From contig OZ017799.1 of NCBI GenBank assembly GCA_963969395.1, positions 3,970,501 through 4,034,500 on the forward strand: a stretch of 64,000 bases of DNA. The letters are read 5' to 3'. A program made the translations under genes and the position numbers. This DNA is from Pseudoscleropodium purum (taxonomy: Eukaryota > Streptophyta > Bryopsida > Hypnales > Brachytheciaceae). Under the pieces are notes generated by a model. It did no database searches. It had not been told where the DNA came from and saw nothing but the letters and a program-made list of their open reading frames with translations. This document shows positions 9,935-20,850 of this stretch, piece by piece; position 1 is the first letter of the stretch; each line of letters begins with the position of its first letter.

Positions 9935-12900
9935 ATGGCTTCAATACAAGCGAGATCAAGAGGGGCGGTGTCTGGCCGAAACTCGCGAATTCACATGGCG
10001 GTCTGGGCTGTTATCATATTTGTCTCTGTCGTTGGGCCTTCTTATTTTCTTAGCACGCGAGCTGGCAGCTTTTTGACTGGTAAGAGTAATCCATTGCTTT
10101 CAGCTCTTGTGCATTTATTTTGGTGTTGCAGATGACAGCCCTAGACTTAAGGGCGTGAATTGGACTGAAGGCCCTTCGTCTTGGGGGATTACAACCCCTA
10201 AATTCATGAATTCCCTTTTGCAGGTCAACCGAACTTATTGTTGGACGGCTCAACTGAGGAAGTAAGTCTCTGTAAAACTTTTGTTGCTTTGGACGTGAGT
10301 TGTCCATGATACCCGTTCCTTGCAGCTTTCAGCTGACAATATTATTTGTCCGTGATCAATGATACCGTTTTGCTTTATTCAACTGACGGCATTTGTGTGT
10401 CCTTTGGCAGTTTCAGGTGGAGGAAAGGAGAAGACGCATGGCTATGATGGAAATGGGCGATTCCCTGCTTGACAGAGGAAAGACCCATTTACCGAAATCT
10501 CCTGGTGATGTAGGAGAAGCTGTCGTTAAGGTTAATGTCATCTTCGGCGATGGAGATGGTATTGCCCCCTATTCCAGCAAGACTTTGTTGGAGGGTTCCA
10601 ACTGTGAAGATGAGAATTCTTGTGGTGATAATACCGCGTCTCAAATCGACCCCTCACGTAAGCGCCGAGGTGCACTATGAACTGGTTACTCTTGTGAACC
10701 TTCCTTACGTTAATGCTTTGTTTTAACCCCCAAGTGACCAAAAGGTGACTGCTTTCAGATCTGTCCGAGTTGAAATAAATCAATTAGAAAACTTTGAGGA
10801 AGGTAACAAAATGTTTCAATAGAAGAAAGAAATCGTACTCTACATTTTTAATCAACAGGAATATGTTACTGAAATCTGACTATTAGCTCCCAAATCAGAT
10901 TTTCTCTTTCTAGCTTGAGCACTTAGTTTTTTTTGCACCCAGGTACCACTATATCTTAACCCTGTAAGGACGGGCTGGTCTCCGAAGAAATCATCATTTT
11001 CTAGTACCGTTGGAAGTATTCATTGGAAGTCAGTACTAAAGAAGATGTTCCCTTTTCACAACAAAACTCCGAGGATGAATAGTTGCACTTCTGTCCTATA
11101 CACGAGAATTCTCTGCCATCCATCGGACACTTAGTGTCCGCGGCAGCGTTACAGGGTTAGGAATAACCTGCCGTAGTTTGGGATTTAAATCATCAGAGAC
11201 TGATTGGCAACTATTTTTTTTGCTTAACGATTGCAGGAACTTTTGAGCAGAAGTTAGGGCCCGAGGCAGTTGGAAAGTCAGCAGTGTGGCGACGGGGACT
11301 TCCACCTGCACATTCGGACCACAATGTGCGCATCATGCGAGACCAGCTCGTGATGGCTCGAGCGTTTTCAAGTATGGATGGAATTCCTAGTAACTCACGC
11401 CTGGTTAAGGATCTGAAGTCCCGACTGAAGGAGAATACGAAAGCCGTTGAGGATGTCTCTTTTGATTCTGAGCTACCAAGGGGGTGAGAGAGTCCATTCA
11501 ATTTCATTTGTTGCTTGAACCTCATGAATTTGCTTGTGAACTGTTGGCTTTCTGTTTCCGTAAGGTATAGGTTGTGACACCCCGAGATTTTGCATAGTGG
11601 GTACATATTGATTTGGAGAATGTACACCAAATCAATGAGAACAGAATTTGCATATGGTATCCAAATAATGCATTCTCTGGTGACTTAGAATCCTGTCTGA
11701 TTTGCCAGGAGGAATGTTTAGAATCTGACCATTCTCTCACCTATCAAATTCGCTGTGGTCAGCGCTTTTCGGCGTGACTACCTTTATGAGGCTTTGAACC
11801 TTTTTCGCTTTTTGCAGTTCGAAGGAGAAGATGGAGGCCATGGCACATCTCCTGGCGAAAGCAGCCTCTCTCCGTTACAACGACAAAGTGCTTGTCAAGA
11901 GGCTTAAGACCATGCTGGAGGCTACGGAGCAGCAGCTCCGCAGCCAGAAGAAGCAGAGCAACTTCTTGAGCCAGCTGGCTGCCAAAACTGTACCCAAGGG
12001 TCTTCATTGTCTGTCCATGCGACTGACTGTTGACTACAACGCGCTTCCCCTCGAGCAACAAGTTTTTCCAGAGACGCCGAAGCTCGAGGATAACTCCCTT
12101 CACCACTACGCCATCTTTTCTGACAACGTCCTGGCTGTTTCTGTGGTAGTGAACTCCACCGTTACTAATGCACAGGTAATCACGAATTAACAGCTTAACC
12201 CTAAACTGCAATTGCAACTGCACAAGTAATCACGGATTAACAGCTTAACTCTAAATCCTAAACTGCAACTGCAACTGTACAGGTAATCAAGAATTAACAG
12301 CTTCACCCTAAACCCTAAACCCTAATGGACTGAATCGCATGGTTTTAAAATGACCGATTCGATTGATCATGTTTTAATAATTATAATTCAGGCAGGGCTA
12401 AATTCTGTATCGCCAGGATCAGTGAAGAACATTGCATGTGTCGATCATAACGAAACGAGTTTGAACAGAAGTCCCCATATGACATACTCGAAAGTTCTCA
12501 GAATTTCGCACCTAAAATATCCTCCTCTTGGATTAGGGCTTAGCTTCTAGAGGACTGAGATTTCACAGTTTAAAAATGGCCAATTCGATTGATTATATTG
12601 TGAATTGAACAAGAGATAGTTTTTATATGACCCATTCAACAGTGGTAATAACACATGAGGCCTAAATTTTTCCTCATGATCCTTCAGGGTTAATTTCCTT
12701 TTGGGAAGAATTTTGTGATCTTACACAATCTTCTTGGGACCCAACTTGGGACCCAGTTTTTTCTGACTTTGGCGACCGCTTTTACGTTCTTTGCTCCAGG
12801 ACCCCGAAAAGCATGTGTTCCACATAGTCACCGACACTTTGAATTACGGGGCCATGATAATGTGGTTCCACGCCAATCCTCCTGGACATGCCACCATCCA

Positions 12901-13762
12901 CGTCCAAAACGTGGACACTTTCAAGTGGCTGAATTCCTCCTATTGCCCCGTGCTGAAGCAGCTGGAAACCGACTCCATCAAGACGTACTTCTTCAAGTCG
13001 GGCAGCAAGGAGCGGGTGTCCGCCAACTTGAAGTACCGTAACCCCAAGTATTTGTCCATGCTGAACCACTTGCGATTCTACTTACCGGAGGTTTTCCCCA
13101 AGTTGGACAAGATTCTTTTTCTCGACGATGATATTGTTGTCATGAAGGACCTGACCCCTCTTTGGAAGGTGAACCTCCAAGGCAAAGTGAATGGAGCTGT
13201 TGAGACTTGTGGGAAGGCGTTTCATCGGTTTGACAGATACTTGAACTTCTCCAATCCTCACATCAAGCAAAACTTCAGCCCTCGGGACTGTGGGTGGGCT
13301 TATGGTATGAATATATTTGATCTCAAGGAGTGGAAGCAACGCGATATCACTGGAATCTACCACAAATGGCAGAATCTGGTAATCAATGTTTCCCTGCTTT
13401 TGGATTTACGTTCATGAATTGATGATACAAGGGATGTGCACCTCTAATCGTCACTAATAATTACAACGCTGATGGTTTTGCAGAACGCTGATCGGACTTT
13501 GTGGAAGCTGGGGACTCTACCACCTGGTCTGATAACATTCTACAAACTGACTCATCCCCTACCCAAGTCATGGCACGTGTTGGGGCTGGGATACAACCCA
13601 GACACTAGAATTCAGGCTATTGAATCGGCTGCGGTTGTCCACTACAACGGGAACATGAAACCATGGTTGGATATTGGCATTCCCACTTTCAAGCCATACT
13701 GGTCGAAATACGTCAAGTACGACCATCCTTGGCTGCAGCAATGTAACTTGGTTAGTGACTAA
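9935..13762 (+). CDS. GAUT1-like alpha-1,4-galacturonosyltransferase (GT8), complete, seven coding exons
   Basis: Likely makes homogalacturonan pectin in the Golgi from UDP-GalA. Coding exons: 9935-10079, 10132-10223, 10411-10657, 11237-11483, 11818-12175, 12800-13378, 13484-13762; protein about 648 residues, close to GAUT1. ATG in AACCATGGCT context. A single signal-anchor helix lies at about residues 21-40 (MAVWAVIIFVSVVGPSYFL), then a stem with coiled-coil-like NVRIMRDQLVMARAF and LKTMLEATEQQLRSQKKQ. The catalytic GT8 domain carries metal-binding DDD in KILFLDDDIVV (about 472), CGWAYGMN and HYNGNMKPW (about 609). Closest resemblance is to the GAUT1 clade (SSYCPVLKQLE, PYWSKYVKYDHP). Exon phases agree from exon 3 on. 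Exon 2 may instead end at 10261, where the donor GTAAGT is stronger but breaks the frame with exon 3. Convergent with the MYB gene downstream. Confidence 0.93.
10990..11160 (+). repeat. Dispersed repeat in GAUT intron 3
   Basis: It shares GGATGAATAGTTGCACTTCT and CCATCCATCGGACAC with 30570-30775 (+) and, reverse-complemented, 35125-35400. The three copies are alignable over roughly 170-250 bp. No ends or coding content recognised. Confidence 0.6.
11636..11690 (+). repeat. Short dispersed repeat in GAUT intron 4
   Basis: TTTGCATATGGTATCCAAAT followed by a TTCTYTGGTG motif recurs at 34474-34520 (+) and inverted at about 20715-20835. The flanks are diverged. Confidence 0.5.
12171..12325 (+). 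repeat. Tandem repeat that duplicates the GAUT intron 5 donor and ends in telomere-like units
   Basis: Three imperfect units of about 50-58 bp each start with an ACARGTAATCA motif: at 12172 (the real donor CACAG-GTAATC), 12222 (CACAAGTAATC) and 12279 (TACAGGTAATC). Each continues with ATTAACAGCTTAACCCTAAA. The last unit runs into CCCTAAACCCTAAACCCTAA (about 12306-12325), matching the plant telomere unit. Confidence 0.75.
12336..12700 (+). repeat. Intron repeat shared with the MYB gene (GAUT intron 5, one clear and one diverged copy)
   Basis: Copy 1 (about 12336-12545) reads ATGGTTTTAAAATGACC, AGGATCAGTGAAGAACATTG and CATATGACATACTCGAAAG. The reverse complement of the MYB intron 3 repeat reads ATGGTTTCAAAAATG, AGAATCAGTGAGAACATTG and CATAGGACCTACTCAAAAC. 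A diverged second copy (about 12560-12700) retains TTTAAAAATGGCCAATTCGA and a TTTTTATAT block. Confidence 0.6.
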
Positions 13763-15026
13763 CTCATCAATCAGCTTAGGAAAGCCTAGCCTGCGGGTGG
13801 TGGTAGTCAGATGATTGAATCTCAGATTGATCGCTTCTGCTTGGAAATTCAACTCTTCAAATTGAGGAAGATGCAGGAAGATGCAGGGTTTCGCTACCAG
13901 GCTGAGACAGTAATCGCTTTCGGAAGGGGTAGAAGAAGAACCCAGGTCACAGAAACTTGTGTTGAAGCTCCGCAAGCATCACACCAATTTTCACTGTATA
14001 TATGTTGTTTTAAAGTGTATCATCAATTTTTCCCTTCAATATTTTAGGACCAGATGTAATGCGCTATTCAGCGATGGAGCCAGTGCTTCATTTCAGTCCA
14101 TGCAGAAAAAGACGATGTATTTTCACCCATGTTCAACACAAATTAGACTATGAGCTAACCTACTGTTGGGATTCTCTTTGATTTCTTCTTAGTTTTATTA
14201 CCTTGTCAATGTTGGTTCCTTGTTCATTCTTGACTTGTTTGTTGAATTTTCAGCACATTTGCTACGACAATGTATCCTTCCTCTTGGAATTTCTTACTAT
14301 TGGGAACTTCAATCCTTGTTGAATAGTGTTATGCAATGTAATGTTAGTCAACGATAAGTTAGAAGTTGCACAAAAGATCCTAATGTGACCTCTGTCACGT
14401 TGATTTAGAGAATTAACGGACCAAAACCTATTTGATGTAAGGTGAGGTGATACCATAACATTCTGTAGCAATATTGACTACCTATGATCATCAGATTTTC
14501 AAGGTAGCTCCATTGCGGTTGGAGTTAACACTCGTCAACAATAGTTACTTGTAAAGGTACAATATGTTTGCACTTCGTTTGAGGGGTGGTGTTAGCAAGA
14601 ACTTCAAAAACGAGTTTAGGTACAACATTAGACTAAGCTCACACTACGGACATCTCTTAGCTCCGAGTGCATTCATTAATAGTCATAACATTCTTTGAAG
14701 GAGTTATAAACCTCTTTGGCTCACTTGCTAATTCAACAAACAATCGAGGTATTCAAGATTCTCAGAACCTGTCACCTTTCTCTGGCATACATCTCCTCAT
14801 ACCTTGAGTTCGAGAAATGAAAGTTGAATGACGGCTTGATACCCAATTCCAATTGCAAGCACTAATCTACACTCATAATCATAAACTCACAAAAAAAAAA
14901 CATGACATTAAATAGCTCAAAACAGTCTGCAAACTGAGCACAGGAAGTGTTGGGCAAATCTAAACCCTAAAACAAAGTTCACCTCCAAATTCGCGTCTCC
15001 TCAACAACAAACTTGAATCGGAGAGC
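13763..15026. other. Convergent 3' spacer between GAUT and MYB
   Basis: This should contain both 3' UTRs. Short frames at 13811-14153 lack coding character. No repeat or RNA gene recognised. Poly(A) sites cannot be placed with confidence. Confidence 0.5.
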
Positions 15027-15257
15027 TCAAATGGCAACAAGCTCTAGAAGGTCCAGTTCCCCTCCTCCATTGGGACGCTGCCGTCCTTGGGTGGGACGCC
15101 AGGGCTCCTGCCAAGGGAAGCTGGTCGTCCCCATCCTAGAACGGCCCTGATCTGCAAAGCAAGGTTGCCCCTGCTGCCCCTGCTGCTGCTGCTGCTGCAA
15201 AGCTTGCACATCGTAATCATATTGAGAATGACTTCTCATATTGCCTGAAGTAGTAGT

Positions 15258-15319
<62 letters not shown>

Positions 15320-18300
15320 AAGTATTATCTCTAATGTAGCTATGGTTTTGGAAGGAGTTCAATGGTGCAAGGTAAGCCATGGGGATGATGCACTCCAGCT
15401 GCGCCATAGCGCTGTTGCTGATGCTGCTCCTCCTGTCAACTCCCTTGTTTGATGGGATGGCACCCAAGTAGGTGTGAAGCATCGGATTCCAGGTACCATC
15501 ATCAACACTTGCTCTTGTAGGGCGCCATCCATCTTCGTCCAATTGTAATTCCGGTTTTGATGTGTTTTGGAATTGAGATGGAGCGTGCCTTGAGAGTGCT
15601 GCTGCTGCTGAAGTTTCGTCCCCTGTGTAGGTGCTCCAGTTAGCTGACATGTTTTGGGGTAGCAAGAATGTAGAAACATAGCTCACAGCTGGAGTTGGGT
15701 GATGTGGTGGAGTTTCGCAGTCTGGAATTCTTGTTTCTCCATCTCTTGAATTGCCGCTTGTGCGCAACGCAGGAAACGATGGCTTCCCCTCGTTGGAAGG
15801 CATATCGTCAACGCTCTGGGGGAAAACACATGTAAGAACACGAGATTTATCATCGCAAGATTCCAATCCCTAACCAAGCAATTGTCTTCACTAATTCTAG
15901 GAAAGAATAATTAGGTCCTATAAGAACGAAATTATTCACAATCCATAATCAATCGAATTAATCATTTTTAAACTATGAATCCGAACCCTAAAACCGAAAC
16001 CCGAATCCAAGAGAAGAAAATTCTAAAGGACCAAGAAGCCCAAATTGAGCCTCATGTTCTTTTAGCAGTTTTGAGTAGGTCCTATGGAAGTTCTTTCGTC
16101 CTTCCAGTTATTCTTTGAGCAACACATGCAATGTTCTCACTGATTCTGGAGATATAAAAACTGGTCCCATCTGAACGATTGATTCTTCGCAACCAATGAT
16201 CATTTCCACTAATCATTTTTGAAACCATGAATCCGAACCCTAAACCCTGAGTCCTAAGCCAAGAAAGAAGACCAAATAGCCCAAATTGGGCCTCATGGTT
16301 CTTGTAGCAATTTTGAGTGGGTCATACGAGGAGGTTCTTTCGTGCAAATTCACTTGTTCTTTGAGCAGCACATGCATTGTTCTTCACTGATTCTGTTTAT
16401 AAAAAAACTGGCCCCATTGAACGATTGATTCTTCACAATTGATTCTTCACAACCAACGATCAATTGAACTTTAAACCATGAAGAGAAGTTAGGGTACCAC
16501 CTGACAGAGCTCATTAGGGTAGGGATTTGCGTGCGGAGTCTCGGGTGGAGCATTCTCGCGGTCCAGGCCAGAATTAGGATTTGCAAATTTGCAATGGGCG
16601 ACGACTTTCTGCTGGTAATCCCGAAGAATGGTGCACCGGGGCACCACCTCCAGACCCTCGGAGCCCCCATCGCCTGCCTTTCGGTGCTTGCGCCGGAGAT
16701 CTTTCCGTCGCATGGTGGCATTCCAATGGTTTTTGATGGCGTTTTCGGTACGGCCGGGAATGAGCTTGGCGATGTCAGCCCACCGATTCCCAAGTGTGTT
16801 ATGGGCCAACACCAGCGCTTCCTCTTCTTCCGTGCTCCAGCCAGATCGCTGTAAGAATATCATGTCCCCAGAATCACTCAGTTACTCTCACCTTTCCAAT
16901 TTTTTCACAACATTCTTGAAACATCCGTTGCTGAATAGCAAACGAGTCTGGATTTATGCTTAGACTTGCAACTTTACTTTGGTGGATGCTTGAAAGAAAA
17001 CGTATATTCAGGAAGAATTCTTGGAAGGCAAGTTAAACCGTAAGCATCAGGTTTCAAAAGAGAACTCATTTGTCTTGTTATGTTCATTCAGATATGGCAA
17101 GGGCATGGTACCTTAATGTCAGGACGGAGATGATTATGCCAGCGCTCCCGGCATTGCTTTCCTATCCGCCCTTTTAAGTGATCTGCAATGACTGTCCACC
17201 GTTGTTGTCCGTGCCTCCTCACCAACTCCATCAGGTACCTAATCTCTCGCAACAAGTCAATTATTAATAGTCTGTAATTAGCATATCCTCATCTGCAACT
17301 TATACCAATACTCTATTCTAGAATCAGCTGCGTTCTATGCACTTGGCTTAACCAATTGTGCCTCTTGTTGTTATTTTAGCGGTTTTGAGTATGTCACATG
17401 AGGACTTTGTTTGTTCAAATTTTTTAGCTCTCAACCAAACGGGTGGAGGCCTTGCATTGACAAAAGCAAAGTCTACCAAAATGTAAGGAAGTTTGTAAGG
17501 TCAGTGCTAGAGTGACTTGTAGCATAACTGCTTGACAAACACATGCCGTGTTCTTCAATTCTCGTGGTGGAAAACACGGCCCTATCTAAATTCTATTATT
17601 TTCTCAACATGGTCAATTCAATTGTTCATTTTAAAACCATGATCCTTTAGGGGTTAATAGCAAATGGACATACATACCTGTCTTCGTCGGGTGTCCATTG
17701 CCCTTTGATTATGTTGGGACGGCGTGGACCTCCTTTTGACGAGCGCTTGAAGAGACGTTTGCCGTTGGACATCATGTCATCATGCTGAAGCTCCTCGTAC
17801 GCATCCCTGGCTGTGAGCTGCTGATCCTCACAGTCAAATCCTGGCTCTAGATGGCTATTACCCCCGAAATCATTTCGGAAATGGTCAGAGAAAGTCGATT
17901 CATTGTTCCTGCCATAGAAATTGTCTTCACAGTTGTTGGTCAGCTCTTGTAACTGACGTTTTCTGTTATTGTCTGATGACTGCAGGTTTGCTGCTCCGAA
18001 TCCTGCACCTGACCATCTTTCGCTTGCAGCAAATTGGACATCCTCGTCCATTCTGGAAGGGTTGACTACCGCATCTTTTAAAGATTCGAAATTCATATAC
18101 CCTGTAACACTGAAGAGGTTTCCGTTATTTGATGGAGATCTGGGTTGAAACTCAAGTTGCGTCTTGGCCCGTTTTGGCCCCCACATCCCTGCAACCAAGG
18201 TTTCGGAATTCCATGCCTCGTTAAGCAAGAATGGTGATGCCTCTTCTCTGAATTCATCGGAGCTTTCATGGCTTAGACATCGTTCACCTTCATGGAGCCT

Positions 18301-18624
18301 GTCTCGTCTGCTTGAAGTATTGTCGGGCCTGCAATGGCTCAAGGAATCGCTAAACAGATTCGAGACTGCTGCTGCTGCGCTGTCCGGGCTAAATTTAGTT
18401 GGGGCAGAATTCAACTCCTGCTGTTTGACATTGCCATTGGAGCTTGCACCTGGCAGAGAGCAGCCACTGAGGTCGCTACTGACCAGGTGAAGGGATCCAA
18501 AAATTTGGTTCTGAAGAGAGCTTCCTAGAATATATTGAGAGTCCCAACTCTCCAGCATGCCTGGCATGCTGGAGCAACTCCCTAGCGTTGCAGTTAAGAT
18601 GTCGACGTTCTTGCTGGGCATCAT
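15027..18624 (-). CDS. R2R3-MYB transcription factor resembling the MYB64/MYB119/FGMYB group, complete, four coding exons
   Basis: Nuclear DNA-binding regulator. Minus-strand exons: 18624-17678, 17238-17112, 16848-16501, and 15869 (or 15815)-15027, giving about 736-754 residues. All introns are GT-AG and phases agree (2, 0, 0). R2 spans the exon 1/2 junction ([10 protein letters not shown], then [16 protein letters not shown] and [20 protein letters not shown]). R3 is in exon 3 ([46 protein letters not shown]), followed by a basic RRKHRKAGD tail and ILRDYQQKV. The three R2 and three R3 tryptophans are intact. The GWSxEEE..LV..H form of R3 and an L-DY motif after the domain recall MYB119/MYB64 rather than typical metabolic MYBs. 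Long serine-rich N-terminal and Gln/Thr-rich C-terminal regions are probably disordered. Exon 4 has two in-frame acceptors, and the pyrimidine-rich one at 15816 may be the real one. Confidence 0.88.
15249..15320 (-). repeat. In-frame ACT/GCT microsatellite encoding a Thr-Ala-Thr run in MYB exon 4
   Basis: An uninterrupted run of about 24 triplets (AGT/AGC on the plus strand) encodes about 16 Thr, five Ala, then Thr. A shorter CAG tract (15178-15199) encodes a Gln run nearby. Length variation between individuals is likely. Confidence 0.9.
15895..16480 (-). repeat. Tandem intron repeat in MYB intron 3 (about 2.5 copies of a ~240-bp unit)
   Basis: On the plus strand, the units at about 16038-16265 and 16277-16480 share CCCAAATTGRGCCTCATG, AGCARCACATGCAATGTTC (with variants) and GAACGATTGATTCTTC. 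A partial unit at 15895-16037 shares the AATCCGAACCCTAAA end. The same unit occurs in MYB intron 1 and GAUT intron 5. Confidence 0.75.
17352..17650 (-). repeat. Copy of the intron repeat in MYB intron 1
   Basis: On the plus strand it reads GTGCCTCTTGTTGTTATTTT, AGCGGTTTTGAGTATGTCAC, CAAACACATGCCGTGTTC and AAACACGGCCCTATCT. These align in order with the intron 3 units, with an insertion near 17420-17520. Confidence 0.6.
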
Positions 18625-20470
18625 CTTGTGTCCCCTTATCGTATTGGCTTCGTAATATCCAGTAGTGGAGAAATCATGCTACGGATGCATGCATCACAAC
18701 TCCCTATACAACTGATCTCTTGATCTATTGTGGAGCTATGATTAATAACATTCTCTAAACCTATCTAGCCTTTCCCATAGCAATTCTCGAACCCAAGCTC
18801 GACAAAACGGGAAAGTCCATCTATCAATCTACTACTAAGACACCAGCCATGTTCTCAATGACAGACCTCGCCCATCAGTGATTTCTTTTGTGACTACACA
18901 GTCCCAATTCCAACCTTCAATTAAACTAGTGACCAATATTATCCCTTCTGGGTAGCAACAAAAGAAATTACTGCCTCTCATTGTTTTGTAGGCGGACCCC
19001 TCAAATTCACTGCACTAGTGACATTCCAAGCACTAGGCAAGGATGATGACGAATCATACTCTCGTGTGTCCAATGAAACTAAAACAGAGGATAGTTTCCT
19101 GCAGAAAAAGGGGAAAAGATCAGCATGAGCTTGGCGCCACTGAAGAAAGCCAAGCCAGAGTAGCCGAAAGAAAAGGGCAAGCCGATTTTATCACGTCAAC
19201 AAACCCAGCCTGAGACCATGAATTCAAAGACCTGAAGCGTCAACGCAAACGTCTTCACAAGAGTAAACTTGCTCCAGCACAGGTACTCGTGTCAAACCCC
19301 CGAACGATTTAGGTCAGTAACAAACTCACACACCCTGACGACATCACCGTGCCCCTAGACAATCAGACGCTCCATTGATTTTCAAAAGCTTGTCACCGCA
19401 TCCTTCCAGCACCCCTAATTAGTGATCCCTTCCACAACAATCAACTTACAGAGAAGCCCTCCGAGCGCCGCCTGCTCCTGACCTACGAACTCATAAGCAT
19501 CTTCTCTAGCTAGCCTCGAAGGTCGTAAGGCGTAGAGGAGTAGATAATCGACAAGCACAAATTTGAGTACTAAGGGAAATCGGCATAAACAACCCCATGC
19601 AAGGTTTTCTACGTTGGTACAACGCACGGCTCTCCCTCATCTGATTCTCCTTCTTCACCACAATAGTAGTACCCCGCTTGCTCTTCCTCCCCACCTCTTC
19701 TGAATCCCACCCTACAAGGGCTGCTGCTGCTGTTGATCCTCTCCATAACCAGAATACGCTTCTCTCCAAGGTCAGCAATAGTACCCTTGTTCTGCATCCC
19801 CTCCTCCACACCCCACCCTACTAGTTCGTGTTGCTGTTGATCCTCTCCATCACCAGGAGCCTCTTCTAAGAGTCATCAGTAGTGTCACAAAAAGGCTATC
19901 TTAACTTACTTCCCTGCAAACGAACCAAAAAGTCCCTGACAATACGAGTATTGACTGTTTCGCTCTCTGCCAAATCCATGGGCTAGCTAGCTCTACTGAT
20001 CCTTTTGATTCTCTGCTTGCTCTTGTGCATGAAATTCTTGGGCTTGAATGCCTGCAACAGAAGGTGCCTGGCTATGGAGCGTCCTCTTCCGAACTTGCAA
20101 CGGGACTCCATCTCCAGTTTCGCTATCAACAAACAGGACGACGACGAGGACGAGGGGGAGTGTGTGCTGGTGCAAAAGAAGCGCCTTTGGTCCGGAGATA
20201 GCGCCGGACGCCGCAGCAGCAGGCAGCAGGCAGGACGCACGTAGACCTCTAGTACCCCGTGTACCTATGTGCCCCACGAGTACATGAGTACGCTGCTCAA
20301 ATCTAGTATTCTTCCAGGTTCTTTCTTTTCCCTTATTTTCCCAACCCTAGCTAGATTGCTGGAATCACGCAACGACGGGAGGTGGGGACTGGGGAAACAC
20401 TGCCCAGTCATTGGCATGACACGTGTTCGCGTTGATATGAAGGAATTATCTCCATGTCATCACTAAGAAA
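18625..20470 (-). promoter_or_regulatory. Presumed leader and promoter region of the MYB gene
   Basis: Base composition stays gene-like up to about 20.3 kb, with a GC-rich core at 20040-20280. Overlapping open frames on both strands there (for example 20005-20244 + and 19993-20277 -) have no recognisable domain and are probably by-products of GC content. A long 5' leader, possibly with an intron, would explain the composition. TATA and start site not identified. Confidence 0.3.
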
Positions 20471-20499
20471 GATTCCAGCTCACCCCATTTTTTGTTTTT

Positions 20500-20850
20500 C
20501 TACAGATGCGGCCGATATTTTATTACATTACTTGTATTTTGCTGAAAGGAGCATGGGCACGTCATCAAGGGGTTAAGTTCTTTGGTTTGTAACCTCTTTG
20601 AAATGTGATGTGGAAACTCAACAACTGAAAAAGTCTTGTGTACGGCAGAAAGGAGGGATACTCCAAACCACCACTTTTCTACAGTGGACTGGTGAAATTT
20701 TTCTATTTCCCAATTGGCAAGGGATGCACCAAAGAATACATCATTTGGATACTCTATGCAAAAGTTGCAAAGAGACAGAGTTGTTTTTTTGGCAACTTTA
20801 TGAAACTGTTTCTTCATGAAAAGGTACCAATTGAATTGGGAGATAACCAA
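20500..20850 (-). repeat. Dispersed repeat, diverged copy
   Basis: The reverse complement of about 20715-20835 reads GAAGAAACAGTTT, then TTTTGCATAGAGTATCC and TTCTTTGGTGCAT, matching 34425-34520 and part of 11640-11690. An open frame at 20500-20850 (-) is covered by it and shows no known domain. Confidence 0.4.

Noticed and set aside
11759..12223. Minus-strand 154-codon frame opposite GAUT exon 5
   Set aside because: Antisense shadow; exon 5 in the plus frame matches the GAUT family throughout.
12306..12325. True telomere or chromosome end
   Set aside because: Fewer than three CCCTAAA units inside an intron; interstitial only.
16531..16963. Plus-strand frames of 107 and 111 codons opposite MYB exon 3
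   Set aside because: Antisense shadows of the R3 exon; no independent coding features.
20005..20277. Overlapping open frames on both strands in the GC-rich MYB upstream region
   Set aside because: No domain, no splice structure and open frames on both strands, as expected from composition; treated as leader or promoter.
20555..20580. CACGTCATCAAGGGGTTAA as a TTAA-element terminus
   Set aside because: No opposite end identified and the surrounding sequence belongs to another repeat.
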